A stretch of 46,396 nucleotides of DNA from positions 1 to 46,396 of the forward strand of contig FOPE01000024.1 of the NCBI GenBank assembly GCA_900113385.1, given 5' to 3'. The DNA comes from Lachnospiraceae bacterium C7 (GTDB lineage Bacteria; Bacillota; Clostridia; Lachnospirales; Lachnospiraceae). Positions 1-8,312 of the stretch are shown here, piece by piece (the first letter of the stretch is position 1; each line of letters begins with the position of its first letter). A program made the position numbers and the translations under genes. The notes beneath the pieces were generated by a model. That model saw only the letters and a list, made by a program, of their open reading frames with translations. It was not told the DNA's origin and did no database searches.

Positions 1-9
1 GGGGAATCA

Positions 10-274
10 AGCAGAAGAAACTGACTTTGTCAGATTTTATCTGCTAAAAATAACTAATCAACACTGGATACAGAGGTAGAGCCTTGGAGCATTCTAAGGT
101 CCGAATTATTTGCAATCAACCTCTGTTGACATTATATTATATATATTTTGATTCACGCTAGGAGACGGCAAGATTCACGGCGGACCATTGACCTGTTGGT
201 AATCAATCCACGTATAACAGAGTGGCCAAGGCCGGGGACTGTTAGTCTGAGGTTCTACCTCTGTACCCAGTGTT
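10..274 (+). ncRNA. Large structured non-coding RNA, family unassigned (raiA-type is one candidate)
   Basis: No open frame of note covers this stretch, but it folds by eye into a dense set of long-range helices. A 24-bp closing stem pairs 60-83 with 251-274 with only two G-U wobbles. Inside it, GCCTTGG (81-87) can pair with CCAAGGC (226-232), GGTCCG (98-103) with CGGACC (181-186), and CTCTGTT (121-127) with AACAGAG (216-222). The octamer GATTCACG occurs twice (around 150 and 172). A separate hairpin sits in front, with arms 10-15/40-45 and 21-25/29-33. The order of the arms suggests a multi-branched or pseudoknotted RNA. It is not tmRNA, SRP RNA or RNase P RNA, because none of their conserved boxes are present. 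The raiA motif of Clostridia is a suggestion from size and complexity only. The true 5' end may lie before the window. Confidence 0.65.
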
Positions 275-352
275 AAAATTTAAAAGAAAGGAAATGTGGT
301 GATTTTTGCAATTTACACTTGACAAAGGTCACTTCATAACAGGTACTTATAT

Positions 353-769
353 ATGGAAATGCGTAATTCTTTTGAAAGTTCAATAACAGATGATACTATT
401 ATGTTCAAAGAAAGAAAACGTTTACTTTTCTTAGGATTACCTTGGACATTTACTAAATATACTATCACACCTTCACTTTTAACAGTTAATACTGGTTTTT
501 TTAATACTTGTGAAAATGATTGTTATTTATATAAAGTTCAAGATGTTGAACTTCAAACATCTTTACTTGAAAGACTCGTTGGGTTAGCAACTGTTGTGTG
601 TTATACGGGAGATGTAACTGATCCTCTTCTTAAACTTACACACATTAGACATGCAAGAGATGTCAAAAACTATTTAATTCGCGCTTCTGAACAAGCAAGA
701 CTTAAACGCCGAACTTTAAATACCGTTGATATTGGTGCTCATGATCCAATTAATGATGACTTCAATTAA
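353..769 (+). CDS. Small PH-domain (bPH2/DUF304-like) protein
   Basis: The 138-residue product carries one bacterial pleckstrin-homology-like domain of the YdbS/YdbT C-terminal type. Residues about 34-110 give a beta-rich pattern in which 'TKYTITPSLLTVNTGFF', 'YKVQDVELQTSLLERLVGLATV' and a final pro-helix 'ARDVKNYLIRAS' match the usual order (strand, IQDVEV strand, RxxG turn, C-terminal helix). The tail is basic (QARLKRR). Unlike most bPH2 proteins it has no membrane segment, so it is probably cytosolic or peripheral. The ligand is unknown. The start is uncertain: ATG 353 has only a weak AGG upstream, and ATG 359 is possible. It follows the structured RNA on the same strand and ends at a strong terminator, so RNA and gene may form one transcript. 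Confidence 0.7.
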   Translation: MEMRNSFESSITDDTIMFKERKRLLFLGLPWTFTKYTITPSLLTVNTGFFNTCENDCYLYKVQDVELQTSLLERLVGLATVVCYTGDVTDPLLKLTHIRHARDVKNYLIRASEQARLKRRTLNTVDIGAHDPINDDFN

Positions 770-782
770 ATATCATATATAA

Positions 783-825
783 AAAAGCTAGGTTATACTT
801 TTATCAGTACAACCTAGCTTTTTTG
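783..825. terminator. Bidirectional rho-independent terminator
   Basis: AAAAAAGCTAGGTT and AACCTAGCTTTTTT form a strong stem with A and T runs on both sides. It serves the PH-domain gene (+) and the convergent minus-strand gene ending at 834. Confidence 0.9.
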
Positions 826-833
826 TTCGCTAC

Positions 834-1193
834 TTATTCCATTGGATGTGCATCTTTGTAATCTTTAATCAATTTATAAACTGATTCTGGAATGTCTGAA
901 TCGTTTTCTACAAACTGATACTCTCTTTTTTCTTCTTCAGACATTGTACAAGTAAAAAATCTGTGGCCATTTTCGCCCTTATTATCTTCTAAATCTAACA
1001 AAACTTTAATGCTACGTTTCTTATTTAATTCTTTTCTAAATTTTTCCTCTTCTTTAACCACATTCAAAATATGAGTAATACCTTCTTCTTCCCTTGTTAC
1101 TTCAGACATCTGAATAACTAAGTATTCCCATCTTTGGTTAATAAGTCTTTTCAAAAAATAAATGTCGCTTGCGCTTTGTACACCCATCTCCAT
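834..1193 (-). CDS. Hypothetical cytosolic protein, 119 aa
   Basis: I do not recognise a family. The product is charged and soluble-looking, with no signal peptide or membrane segment. A Lys/Glu-rich helical stretch (EEEKFRKELNKKRSIKV, residues about 49-65) precedes a short hydrophobic strand-like segment and a C-terminal acidic helix. The start is well supported: ATG at 1193 has AGGAAGGG about seven bases upstream. Codon use resembles that of its neighbours. It ends about ten bases from the shared bidirectional terminator, so it is probably the last gene of its transcript. The upstream gap to the DUF5685 gene is about 200 bp and nearly pure A/T. Confidence 0.6.
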   Translation of the reverse strand: MEMGVQSASDIYFLKRLINQRWEYLVIQMSEVTREEEGITHILNVVKEEEKFRKELNKKRSIKVLLDLEDNKGENGHRFFTCTMSEEEKREYQFVENDSDIPESVYKLIKDYKDAHPME

Positions 1194-1395
1194 AAGCCCT
1201 TCCTTTCTACATACAATTATTTTAACACAATAAGTATGTACGATGTATATTTTTGTAAAATATTTGCGAACAAAATTATTTTTTTATAAGCTCCTTCAAT
1301 TATTTCATCGGAAAAATACTATATTTTATGAATATAAATTTTATATTTTTTTTAGATTTTATATACTAAATATTGTATTTTTTTATAATTTATCC
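1194..1395. other. Gene-free, extremely AT-rich spacer
   Basis: About 200 bp between two minus-strand genes. The part from about 1290 to 1395 is almost entirely A and T, with overlapping imperfect dyads (ATATTTTATGAATATAAAT, TTTATATACTAAATATTG). No open frame, clear promoter or GC-containing terminator is visible. It probably holds the promoter of the 834-1193 gene and an AT-only 3' end for the DUF5685 gene. Confidence 0.5.
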
Positions 1396-2247
1396 TTAAT
1401 TGACTCGAATGCTTTCTAAAACTCTCTCACATTTTTTGTTCTTTTTTTTGTGCATATCACAAGTAAATTTTGTCCATACTCCTGAGTAAATAATATTTCT
1501 AAGAATCTCCTTATGTTGTTTAATAGGCAATCTTTCTAAAGATTTTGCGCACTCTGACATCATACTTTGCATAAGTGCAACGCATAAAGAATCAAAACAT
1601 GCTATGTCATCTGACTCTTTTTTTACTTGTTTAAGAGGGTTATAATTATGTTTTTTCATGTCGCTTTCATAATCTTCATAAGCATCCATAATATATACGA
1701 ATTTTCCCATATATAACCCTAAAGTCTTTAATTCATCATACAATTCATCTTCTTGCCATGCAAAAATTTCCCCTAGCATCTCTCCTGTTACTTGAGACAC
1801 TAAATCAACATTTTGTACTGAATTTTTTTCGTATTCTGATAACTGCAACAAACTTTTTTCTATAACTTTTATTTGGCGTGGATATTTTTTTACTAAGCGC
1901 ATATAGTCTTTTTTAAACATATTGCTTAAAATTTTCCTGCTAAGATTTTTATCGTCTTTCCAGTCATCTAAAAAGCTATGATAATTTAAAATCAAATTCA
2001 TATCTGCCACATATTCTGAGAATTTACTACAATTTACTTTTTTTAATGCAATGTTCTCATCTACTTTTGGTTGATATAAACCATCAAGTAACAACACTAG
2101 AAAAGTCATATCATAGTTCAATAAGATATGACCTTTCCACTTATATTTTTCTTTTAAAGTCTGACATAAGCCTTTGTAATAGCTTAAATATATTGCCTTA
2201 TTTTCCTGTGACAAGCTATCTGAATTCACATTGATGTATCCGAACAT
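1396..2247 (-). CDS. DUF5685 family protein
   Basis: The 283-residue product starts MFGYINVNSDSL and matches the family layout: an N-terminal 'YYKGLCQTLKEKY' block with its cysteine, 'LNYDMTFLVLLLDGLY', 'ADMNLILNYHSFLDDWKDDK', and 'LGLYMGKFVYIMDAYEDYESD' with 'NYNPL' near the C terminus. The acidic DDWKDD and DAYEDYxxD motifs recall the metal-binding aspartate motifs of isoprenoid-synthase folds, but no activity is established. I chose ATG 2247 over an upstream in-frame ATG at 2322. MFGY is the family start, GGAAAG lies upstream, and the strong promoter at 2334-2363 would put the 2322 ATG almost at the transcript's 5' end. It is transcribed alone. Confidence 0.8.
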   Translation of the reverse strand: MFGYINVNSDSLSQENKAIYLSYYKGLCQTLKEKYKWKGHILLNYDMTFLVLLLDGLYQPKVDENIALKKVNCSKFSEYVADMNLILNYHSFLDDWKDDKNLSRKILSNMFKKDYMRLVKKYPRQIKVIEKSLLQLSEYEKNSVQNVDLVSQVTGEMLGEIFAWQEDELYDELKTLGLYMGKFVYIMDAYEDYESDMKKHNYNPLKQVKKESDDIACFDSLCVALMQSMMSECAKSLERLPIKQHKEILRNIIYSGVWTKFTCDMHKKKNKKCERVLESIRVN

Positions 2248-2333
2248 ATATAACCAACTTTCCAAAGTGTATCTAACGAATCTACTTCTAAAATAAATTT
2301 GATATTGCCTAAAACTGACCATACCATATTTTT

Positions 2334-2363
2334 ATTGTATCTTCTAAAGATGTGCATAGTCAA
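2334..2363 (-). promoter_or_regulatory. Sigma-A promoter of the DUF5685 gene
   Basis: On the minus strand, TTGACT (2363-2358) and TACAAT (2339-2334) are separated by 18 bp. The predicted transcript start near 2327 leaves an 80-base leader before ATG 2247. Confidence 0.75.
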
Positions 2364-2399
2364 CAATAGAGGAAATTTTTAACAAAAATTTAATAAAAG

Positions 2400-5357
2400 C
2401 TATTTTTCTTTAATATTTGGTCCTAGAACAAATATTGTTGGATTTTTTAATAATTCTTCTATGATATCTCGACACTGATTAATTTTATCAACTGTTAGAT
2501 CTAATACCTCGTGACGCTGATTAATCCTATATTCTTCTGTAATATATTTTAAATAATCATAATCACATCTATCCGCTATATCTTTAGCATCTTGTAATGG
2601 ATCTAATAATGCTAAACTGCTAATAATATAATCATCTATTATCTCCTGCGGACACTCTCTCATTTTATCAAAAAACTTTGGAATTTCTTTAATTACATTT
2701 ATAGTTTCCTCTGGATTTGGATCTCTATAGGAATAAAAAGCTATATTTCCATCGTTAGTAAAAATCGCTCCACCATCGTAAGCTCCGTTTTTTACTCGGA
2801 CTTCATTCCATAAATATTCAAGAGTCAAAATATTTTCAAGGACAAGAAATTTCCCTGTATATTTTTGTCCCACTTGAAATAAGTTTCCCGCAACAGCCAC
2901 GTAAGAAACTGTACCTGGAATATCTATCTCATTCTGTTGACCTTCATATTCTTTAAATGGGTTTTCAGTTAATTTGTTTTCAGCCAATTTTCTAAAATCC
3001 ACCAGGTCCTTAGTTTGATTTTTTTGTGGTTTCATATCTTTTATGATTTGTTCTAATTCTAGTGAATTAACTAGCTCTTCCTTGGTATTAAATTCATCGG
3101 CAATAACACTTAGCAACATTTTATCGCTATTTACGTTGTTTACTATATAATCTTCATACTTTTCTTTTAACATAGGAAGCATATTTTTTTCATCATCTAA
3201 TATTTCTAATAGAGTACTATATGCTTCAATACCATCAATGCATTCATCTGCTGCATTTTCTGCTGAATAGGATGCTGTAGCACGTTTTTTTGCATACTTG
3301 TGTCCTGAAGTATAGATATCCGCCTTAAAATCTTTTTCTAGTTGAGTATATATAACACTGATTTTATCTAAGTCTGAATACTGTGTATTAAATAAAATCT
3401 CTTTTACAAGTTTAATTGCCATTTTTAAATTCTTTTTCAAACAGCTAAATCGACACATATAGCAAACTGTTGTTACGTCAGTTTCCCCATAATGGCCTAT
3501 ATTTACGACATCCACGAAGAATGTACCTAAGTATGTTTTTATTTCCCTTTGTAAGGTTGTTACATCATAATTTTTAGTAGGTAGTTCTCCAATTAGACTT
3601 GGTAAAAAAGATAAATAAGATAAATCCTTAAAGTCCTTTACCTGAACTGGAAAATACATTGTCATATGGATAATATGATTATTGTTTAGCTTATACCATC
3701 TTACTTTTGTTTTATCTATATCAAAAGTTATTGTAGGGATTTTTTCTAAATCTCTAGGGATTTTTTTCACATCTAACTTTGGAATACATTTAAGAGTTTC
3801 TTCATCATTTGGTTTACTTTGCCAAGCTTCTAACTCTTTATTTAATCTAACAATCTCTCTTCTGTTTTCAAGTGTTAGGTCCTTTGTTAGTTCCTTTACA
3901 ACCTCTTTTTCCTTTTGATTTAGTTTTTTTTCATAGTCAGCAGTTGGTAAAACTTTTAAAGTATTAAACCTAGAAAAATCAAACATTTCTTTCAAAATTT
4001 TCTCGTATCCACCGTTTTTTATAAGTTCTCTCATATAGGCAAATGTATCAGAATATTCTAAGTAAAGTTCTGGCGCTCCCTCATAAAGCGCTGAATCTAA
4101 TAAATTATTAAGAACCATAAGCGCTTTTGGCTCACATTTGTCTAAAAATCTAAATTCATACTGATTAATTAAAGCATTTAGTTTTTTCTCGTCTAAACCC
4201 TTATCTATAATTTCATCAATAGTTTCTATGATTTCTTTTTTTATTATATTTATTTTTGATGAATCACATTGATTTATTTTTATTAAAAGTGCTGGCTGCT
4301 GCTGATTGCCATCAACTCCTACATTTACACTTAAAGCAAGATTTTTATCTAAAAGTCGTTTTGAAAGTGGTGAATCATTTGTAGCACCTAAATAACCACC
4401 TAAAATATTCATTGCTACAATACGATTTTTATCGTTAAAATCCCCCATTATTCTTCCAAATACAACATAGTCCTCATTTTCACCTTGTGGAGAATCATCT
4501 TCAATTCCATAATAAGCAATTCTTTCTAACCCAGCCTTAGGTTCTTGCTTTTTCATATCCATTCTAAAGATTCTAGGGTTGTCAGCTGTTCTATTTTTTT
4601 TACTTGTAAAACCATTAGTTTCTTCATTAATAAGACCTAAAACCTTTTCTATATCTACTGCTCCTTCTACAAAAAACAGGGCATTATCTGGAGTATAAAA
4701 TCTCTTATGGTACTCTAAAAATTTTTCATAGGACAATTTAGGAATTTCCCTTGGATCTCCTCCCGAAACAAATCTTTGGTAATTATCTGGATAAAGTAAT
4801 CTTGCAATTTCGTTGGCAATTATGGTATTTCTCGAACTATCGTCACCTTTCATCTCGTTTAAAACAACGCCATTTACTGTTGGTTCTTGGTTTTCATCCC
4901 ACATTTCAAAATGCCAACCTTCTTGATAGAAAATATTTGGATTTTTATAAATCAATGGATGAAATACTGAATTTAAATACAACTCCATTAAATTAAAAAA
5001 ATCTTGCTCATTCTTACTTGAAACTGGAAAAACAGTTTTATCCATATATGTTAATGCGTTTAAATAAGTGTTCATGGAACTTTTTAAGAATTCCACAAAT
5101 GGTTCCTTTATTGGGAATTTTTCTGATCCATTAAGTAATGAATGCTCTAAAATATGAAAAACTCCTGTATCATCTTCTGGAATCGTTTTGAAAGCAATTG
5201 AAAAAAGCTTATTTTCTTCCTGAGTATCAAGCCACATTACAGTTGCACCTGTAATGTGGTTATCTAACTCATATAAATAAGCCTTTTCATCTTTTAAAAA
5301 TTTTTTTCTTGTAACAACAAAATTATTTATAATGTCATTAGTTTTGAATTTAGCCAT
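2400..5357 (-). CDS. PreP-like M16C zinc metallopeptidase
   Basis: This is a 985-residue insulinase-family peptidase of the presequence-protease/falcilysin type. These are cytosolic chambers that degrade unfolded peptides of about 10-65 residues. The inverted zinc motif HxxEH is intact (H68-ILE-H72, in VFHILEHSLLNGS), with the third ligand E168 in GVVLNEMKG. The family layout of two active-like and two inactive-like domains joined by an acidic hinge fits the length, and the hinge is the charged helical stretch near residues 470-520. There is no signal peptide, so it acts in the cytosol. It lies 12 bp behind a thioredoxin gene and follows a chaperone-like gene, which suggests a shared role in protein quality control. 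Upstream, AAGGA precedes ATG 5357. No convincing terminator follows; only an AT dyad at 2373-2391 is seen. Confidence 0.92.
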   Translation of the reverse strand: MAKFKTNDIINNFVVTRKKFLKDEKAYLYELDNHITGATVMWLDTQEENKLFSIAFKTIPEDDTGVFHILEHSLLNGSEKFPIKEPFVEFLKSSMNTYLNALTYMDKTVFPVSSKNEQDFFNLMELYLNSVFHPLIYKNPNIFYQEGWHFEMWDENQEPTVNGVVLNEMKGDDSSRNTIIANEIARLLYPDNYQRFVSGGDPREIPKLSYEKFLEYHKRFYTPDNALFFVEGAVDIEKVLGLINEETNGFTSKKNRTADNPRIFRMDMKKQEPKAGLERIAYYGIEDDSPQGENEDYVVFGRIMGDFNDKNRIVAMNILGGYLGATNDSPLSKRLLDKNLALSVNVGVDGNQQQPALLIKINQCDSSKINIIKKEIIETIDEIIDKGLDEKKLNALINQYEFRFLDKCEPKALMVLNNLLDSALYEGAPELYLEYSDTFAYMRELIKNGGYEKILKEMFDFSRFNTLKVLPTADYEKKLNQKEKEVVKELTKDLTLENRREIVRLNKELEAWQSKPNDEETLKCIPKLDVKKIPRDLEKIPTITFDIDKTKVRWYKLNNNHIIHMTMYFPVQVKDFKDLSYLSFLPSLIGELPTKNYDVTTLQREIKTYLGTFFVDVVNIGHYGETDVTTVCYMCRFSCLKKNLKMAIKLVKEILFNTQYSDLDKISVIYTQLEKDFKADIYTSGHKYAKKRATASYSAENAADECIDGIEAYSTLLEILDDEKNMLPMLKEKYEDYIVNNVNSDKMLLSVIADEFNTKEELVNSLELEQIIKDMKPQKNQTKDLVDFRKLAENKLTENPFKEYEGQQNEIDIPGTVSYVAVAGNLFQVGQKYTGKFLVLENILTLEYLWNEVRVKNGAYDGGAIFTNDGNIAFYSYRDPNPEETINVIKEIPKFFDKMRECPQEIIDDYIISSLALLDPLQDAKDIADRCDYDYLKYITEEYRINQRHEVLDLTVDKINQCRDIIEELLKNPTIFVLGPNIKEK

Positions 5358-5369
5358 TTTATTTTTTCC

Positions 5370-5684
5370 TTATTCATATAAAAGTTTTGATAAGATTTCC
5401 TTGATTTCATCATAACTTGATGCTCCAACCATGTGTTTTCTTACTTCTCCATCTTTGAAAAAATATACATCTGGAATACCATTTACGTTGAATTCTTCTG
5501 CTGTTTTAACACATTCATCAGTATCCATTTTTAAAATATTTACAAATGGAAATTCGTCATCTAAATCTTCTAAAACTTTTTCTAACATTTTACAAGGACC
5601 ACAATTTACCCCGTAAAAATCAACAAGGACTACTCCTTCCTTAACATTTTCTTTAAAATTTTCATCTGTGCCATGTATAAACAT
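5370..5684 (-). CDS. Thioredoxin-family protein with NCGPC active site
   Basis: The 104-residue product is a single-domain thioredoxin, a thiol-disulfide reductant of cytosolic proteins. The active site C28-G-P-C31 is intact, but the preceding residue, almost always Trp, is Asn (YGVNCGPCKM). The cis-proline loop reads GIPDVYFF, where classical thioredoxins have IPT. The other hallmarks are present: VLVDFYG strand, KMDTDE and FKDGEV. The changed flanking residues suggest a shifted redox potential or partner set, so this may not be the housekeeping TrxA. It sits 24 bp behind the trigger-factor-like gene and 12 bp before the M16 peptidase. No thioredoxin reductase gene is nearby. Confidence 0.88.
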   Translation of the reverse strand: MFIHGTDENFKENVKEGVVLVDFYGVNCGPCKMLEKVLEDLDDEFPFVNILKMDTDECVKTAEEFNVNGIPDVYFFKDGEVRKHMVGASSYDEIKEILSKLLYE

Positions 5685-5708
5685 AATATACCTCCAAAAT
5701 TTTTTATT

Positions 5709-6611
5709 TTATAAAAAGACAAAATTTACTTTATCTTCAATATATTCAAATACGTCTTTAGTATCTAATAAATCCACATCTACATCTTCCTCTTCTTCAG
5801 CAAACAAATCGTAGTCCTGTGAATTTCCGCCATTAATAGCTAAAATGCATAACAAAAATGATACTTCGTATTCAATCTCTTGATGAAATAATTCCTCTAC
5901 TTCCTCAAAAGTAGAAACTTCCCAAAAGTCTTCTAATTGTTGAGATGTAAGCTCATCATACTTTACATTTTCTTCCTCTTCTAAAATTTCTTTAGTTTCC
6001 TGGAATCTCAATTCATACAATTCTTTAAGCTCTTCTTCATCAAGTTTAAAGGTACTATCTTCTATAACTTTATCTAGCACTTCTTTAAGTATAGTATACA
6101 ATACATTTTGCTTTTCAGATTGATAAAATTCATCTTTAATTTTTCTTTCGTATTCTTTGAGAGTTTCTAGGCCCTTAAAGTTTTCATCTGTCTTTGCTAT
6201 ATCTTTTACCATTTCATCTGTAGCCTGTGGAAAAATGGTTCTTTGTCCTTGCAAAATTTCAACTTTCACTGCTGTCTTGCGAACTTTTTGGGTTTCGTCT
6301 TTTATTAAAACTTCTACCTCAAATTTTTCTCCTACCTTGTGTCCTAAAAGCATCTTTTCAAAATCTTCATCAAAAAGATTGCCTCCTACTGTAACCATGG
6401 TACCTTTTTTGTTGAATTTTGGAGCATCGCTTTCTAATTTCAAAAATAAGACGTCTCCTTTTTCAACAAATTCAACTTTTTCTTTTTTCTTGTATTTTCT
6501 AGAAATTCTGTGTAATGCTCTTTCTAGAACTTCTTTTTCAAAAACAATTTTTTGTGTTTTTTCAAATTCTACTTCTTTGTAATCCTTTAAGCTAATTAAT
6601 TTTGACTTCAT
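5709..6611 (-). CDS. Trigger-factor-like peptidyl-prolyl isomerase/chaperone lacking the ribosome-binding domain
   Basis: The 300-residue product carries a trigger-factor-type FKBP domain (residues about 45-120: GDVLFLKLESDAP, TMVTVGGNLFDEDFEKMLLGHKVGEKFEVEV) followed by a helical substrate-binding region like the trigger factor C-domain (about 135-260) and an acidic tail (EEEEDVDVDLLDTKD). The N-terminal ribosome-docking domain with its GFRxGxxP motif is absent, and trigger factor proper is about 430 residues. It is therefore probably a free cytosolic foldase or holdase. The start at 6611 has AAAGGA upstream. It lies 54 bp behind the ABC pair and 24 bp before the thioredoxin, all on one strand with no terminator seen between. 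SurA/PrsA-like proteins are excluded because there is no signal peptide or parvulin motif. Confidence 0.8.
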   Translation of the reverse strand: MKSKLISLKDYKEVEFEKTQKIVFEKEVLERALHRISRKYKKKEKVEFVEKGDVLFLKLESDAPKFNKKGTMVTVGGNLFDEDFEKMLLGHKVGEKFEVEVLIKDETQKVRKTAVKVEILQGQRTIFPQATDEMVKDIAKTDENFKGLETLKEYERKIKDEFYQSEKQNVLYTILKEVLDKVIEDSTFKLDEEELKELYELRFQETKEILEEEENVKYDELTSQQLEDFWEVSTFEEVEELFHQEIEYEVSFLLCILAINGGNSQDYDLFAEEEEDVDVDLLDTKDVFEYIEDKVNFVFL

Positions 6612-6665
6612 ATTTTTTCCTTTCTCGCCTTATAAATTGGCACTTTTGGTAATTTTTGTATTTAT

Positions 6666-8309
6666 CTAGTTTCTTCCTATTCTAACCACATTATCTGCTC
6701 GCTCTACAAGTTTTTTGTCATGGGTAATATAAACCATAGTTTTTCCTTTCATAAACTTAAATAGTGCTTCTAGAACACTTTCTTTCGTGCGAACATCTAA
6801 ATTGCAAGTTGCTTCATCTAAAAGTAAATAGTCTGGATCTAATAGTAAAGCTCGTATTATACAAATAGTCTGTTTTTGACCTGCTGACAAGAAGTTTCCA
6901 TTTTCTCCTACTATAGTGTCATATTTTTCTGGGAGATTATTAATACATTCTTGTGCATTAATCATTTTTACTACTTTTTCTACTTCATCTATTTCTACAT
7001 TTCTGTCAAGACCGTACACTATATTTTCAAATACAGTTCCGTTAAAAAGCATTGGATCCTGGATTATATAGCACATGCTTTTTCTCCATTCACCTAAATT
7101 AAACTGACTAATAGACTCATTTCCAAACAAAATTTTTCCTGAAGTAGGTTCATAAAATCTTTCTATCAATTTAAACAATGTACTTTTTCCTGCACCATTT
7201 CGACCTACAATTGCTGTAATTTTTCCTTTTGGTATAATAAATGATACATTTTCTAAAACTTTTTTCTCGTCCTGGTTATAAGAAAAATCAACATTTTCAA
7301 AAAATATATCTGCATCTTTTACATCCATAGTCTTCGCTTGATTATACTCCTCTTCTTCACCTTTCATAAATCTAGCTGCGTAGAATAACTGGCCATTATA
7401 ATACATTATAGATGTGTATAAACTTGTAAGGGACATTATAGATTGATATGAAATCAAAATATATGACTGAAATGCAGCTAATTCTGCCATATGAATATCT
7501 CCACTTCTTACAATTGGCACACCTAATGCAAAAACTAAAATAGTGATTATTGTCTGAGCTGAGCCACTAATTCCGCTATCTATAAAAATCAAAATTGCCT
7601 GATATATGTCAGCTTTATACATTCTATCTATTGCTCTTTTTCCGATTCTTGCTTCATTTTTCTCACCATGTAACTGCTTAATTTGCAATGCAAATGATAG
7701 ATGTTCTGCAAAATATGCTGTTAATTCTGATTGAGCTCCACTGTTTTTTCTTTGTCTTAAAAACTGTAATTTTCCAGATAACCATGTAGCAAATAATACA
7801 AAAATAATAACTGCTGGCAAAATGTACGCTAGCTTCATATCAACTTTTGTCATGTCTGAAAATGTCATTCCTACTGTTGCTACACCACTGAAAAATCCCA
7901 CAATTGCAGCAATTACTCCATCGGCGCTCTCTGTATCTGTAGTTATCCAAGACACCATTTGAGAGGCATTTTTTTCATAGGTTTTTGTCTTTAATCGAAC
8001 AGCTTTGCCTATCATTTTATCTTGCATATTTCTTGTCATTATTGATTTTGCATAAAATGTTGGAATATTTGCAAGCATTCCTACTACTGTTGCAAGTAAT
8101 GTCATTCCAAGATATTCATATACTATTCCAAAATTGCTAATATCTCCTGTCTCAATAGCAGCTTGAGATGGTACAAGTAAAAGTGCAACCTTTGTAGATA
8201 CTATGCCCATTATAAATTCTAGTACATACAAGTGCCATGGAATTTTTACGTTTTTTAGTAGGGAAAACAATCTTTTAACTGCCCCTTTTTGTTCCTTAGA
8301 TAAATCCAT
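6666..8309 (-). CDS. ABC exporter half-transporter (permease plus ATPase), second subunit
   Basis: The 547-residue fusion has a six-helix ABC transmembrane domain (about 25-310) and a C-terminal ATPase. The Walker A motif is GRNGAGKST (369-377), the signature is LSAGQ, a slight change from LSGGQ, Walker B is YLLLDEA with the catalytic Glu, and the switch histidine is in YITHDK. The start codon ATG 8309 follows AGGAGGGGAGG inside the end of the upstream ABC gene (3-bp gap), so the two subunits are translationally linked and probably form a heterodimer of the MsbA/LmrA-like exporter class. The substrate is unknown; peptides, lipids and drugs are all possible. There is no peptidase C39 domain, so it is not a leader-processing bacteriocin exporter. 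Confidence 0.9.
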   Translation of the reverse strand: MDLSKEQKGAVKRLFSLLKNVKIPWHLYVLEFIMGIVSTKVALLLVPSQAAIETGDISNFGIVYEYLGMTLLATVVGMLANIPTFYAKSIMTRNMQDKMIGKAVRLKTKTYEKNASQMVSWITTDTESADGVIAAIVGFFSGVATVGMTFSDMTKVDMKLAYILPAVIIFVLFATWLSGKLQFLRQRKNSGAQSELTAYFAEHLSFALQIKQLHGEKNEARIGKRAIDRMYKADIYQAILIFIDSGISGSAQTIITILVFALGVPIVRSGDIHMAELAAFQSYILISYQSIMSLTSLYTSIMYYNGQLFYAARFMKGEEEEYNQAKTMDVKDADIFFENVDFSYNQDEKKVLENVSFIIPKGKITAIVGRNGAGKSTLFKLIERFYEPTSGKILFGNESISQFNLGEWRKSMCYIIQDPMLFNGTVFENIVYGLDRNVEIDEVEKVVKMINAQECINNLPEKYDTIVGENGNFLSAGQKQTICIIRALLLDPDYLLLDEATCNLDVRTKESVLEALFKFMKGKTMVYITHDKKLVERADNVVRIGRN

Positions 8310-8312
8310 AAC

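Noticed and set aside
10-45. Front hairpin read as a transcription terminator
   Set aside because: No T run follows on either strand. It fits better as a domain of, or upstream neighbour to, the structured RNA.
2248-2322. Longer N terminus for the DUF5685 protein (ATG 2322)
   Set aside because: The promoter at 2334-2363 would start the transcript only about five bases before it, there is no ribosome site, and the family starts MFGY.
6157-6582. 141-codon plus-strand frame opposite the trigger-factor-like gene
   Set aside because: Phe/Ser-rich antisense shadow of a Glu/Lys-rich gene; no ribosome site.
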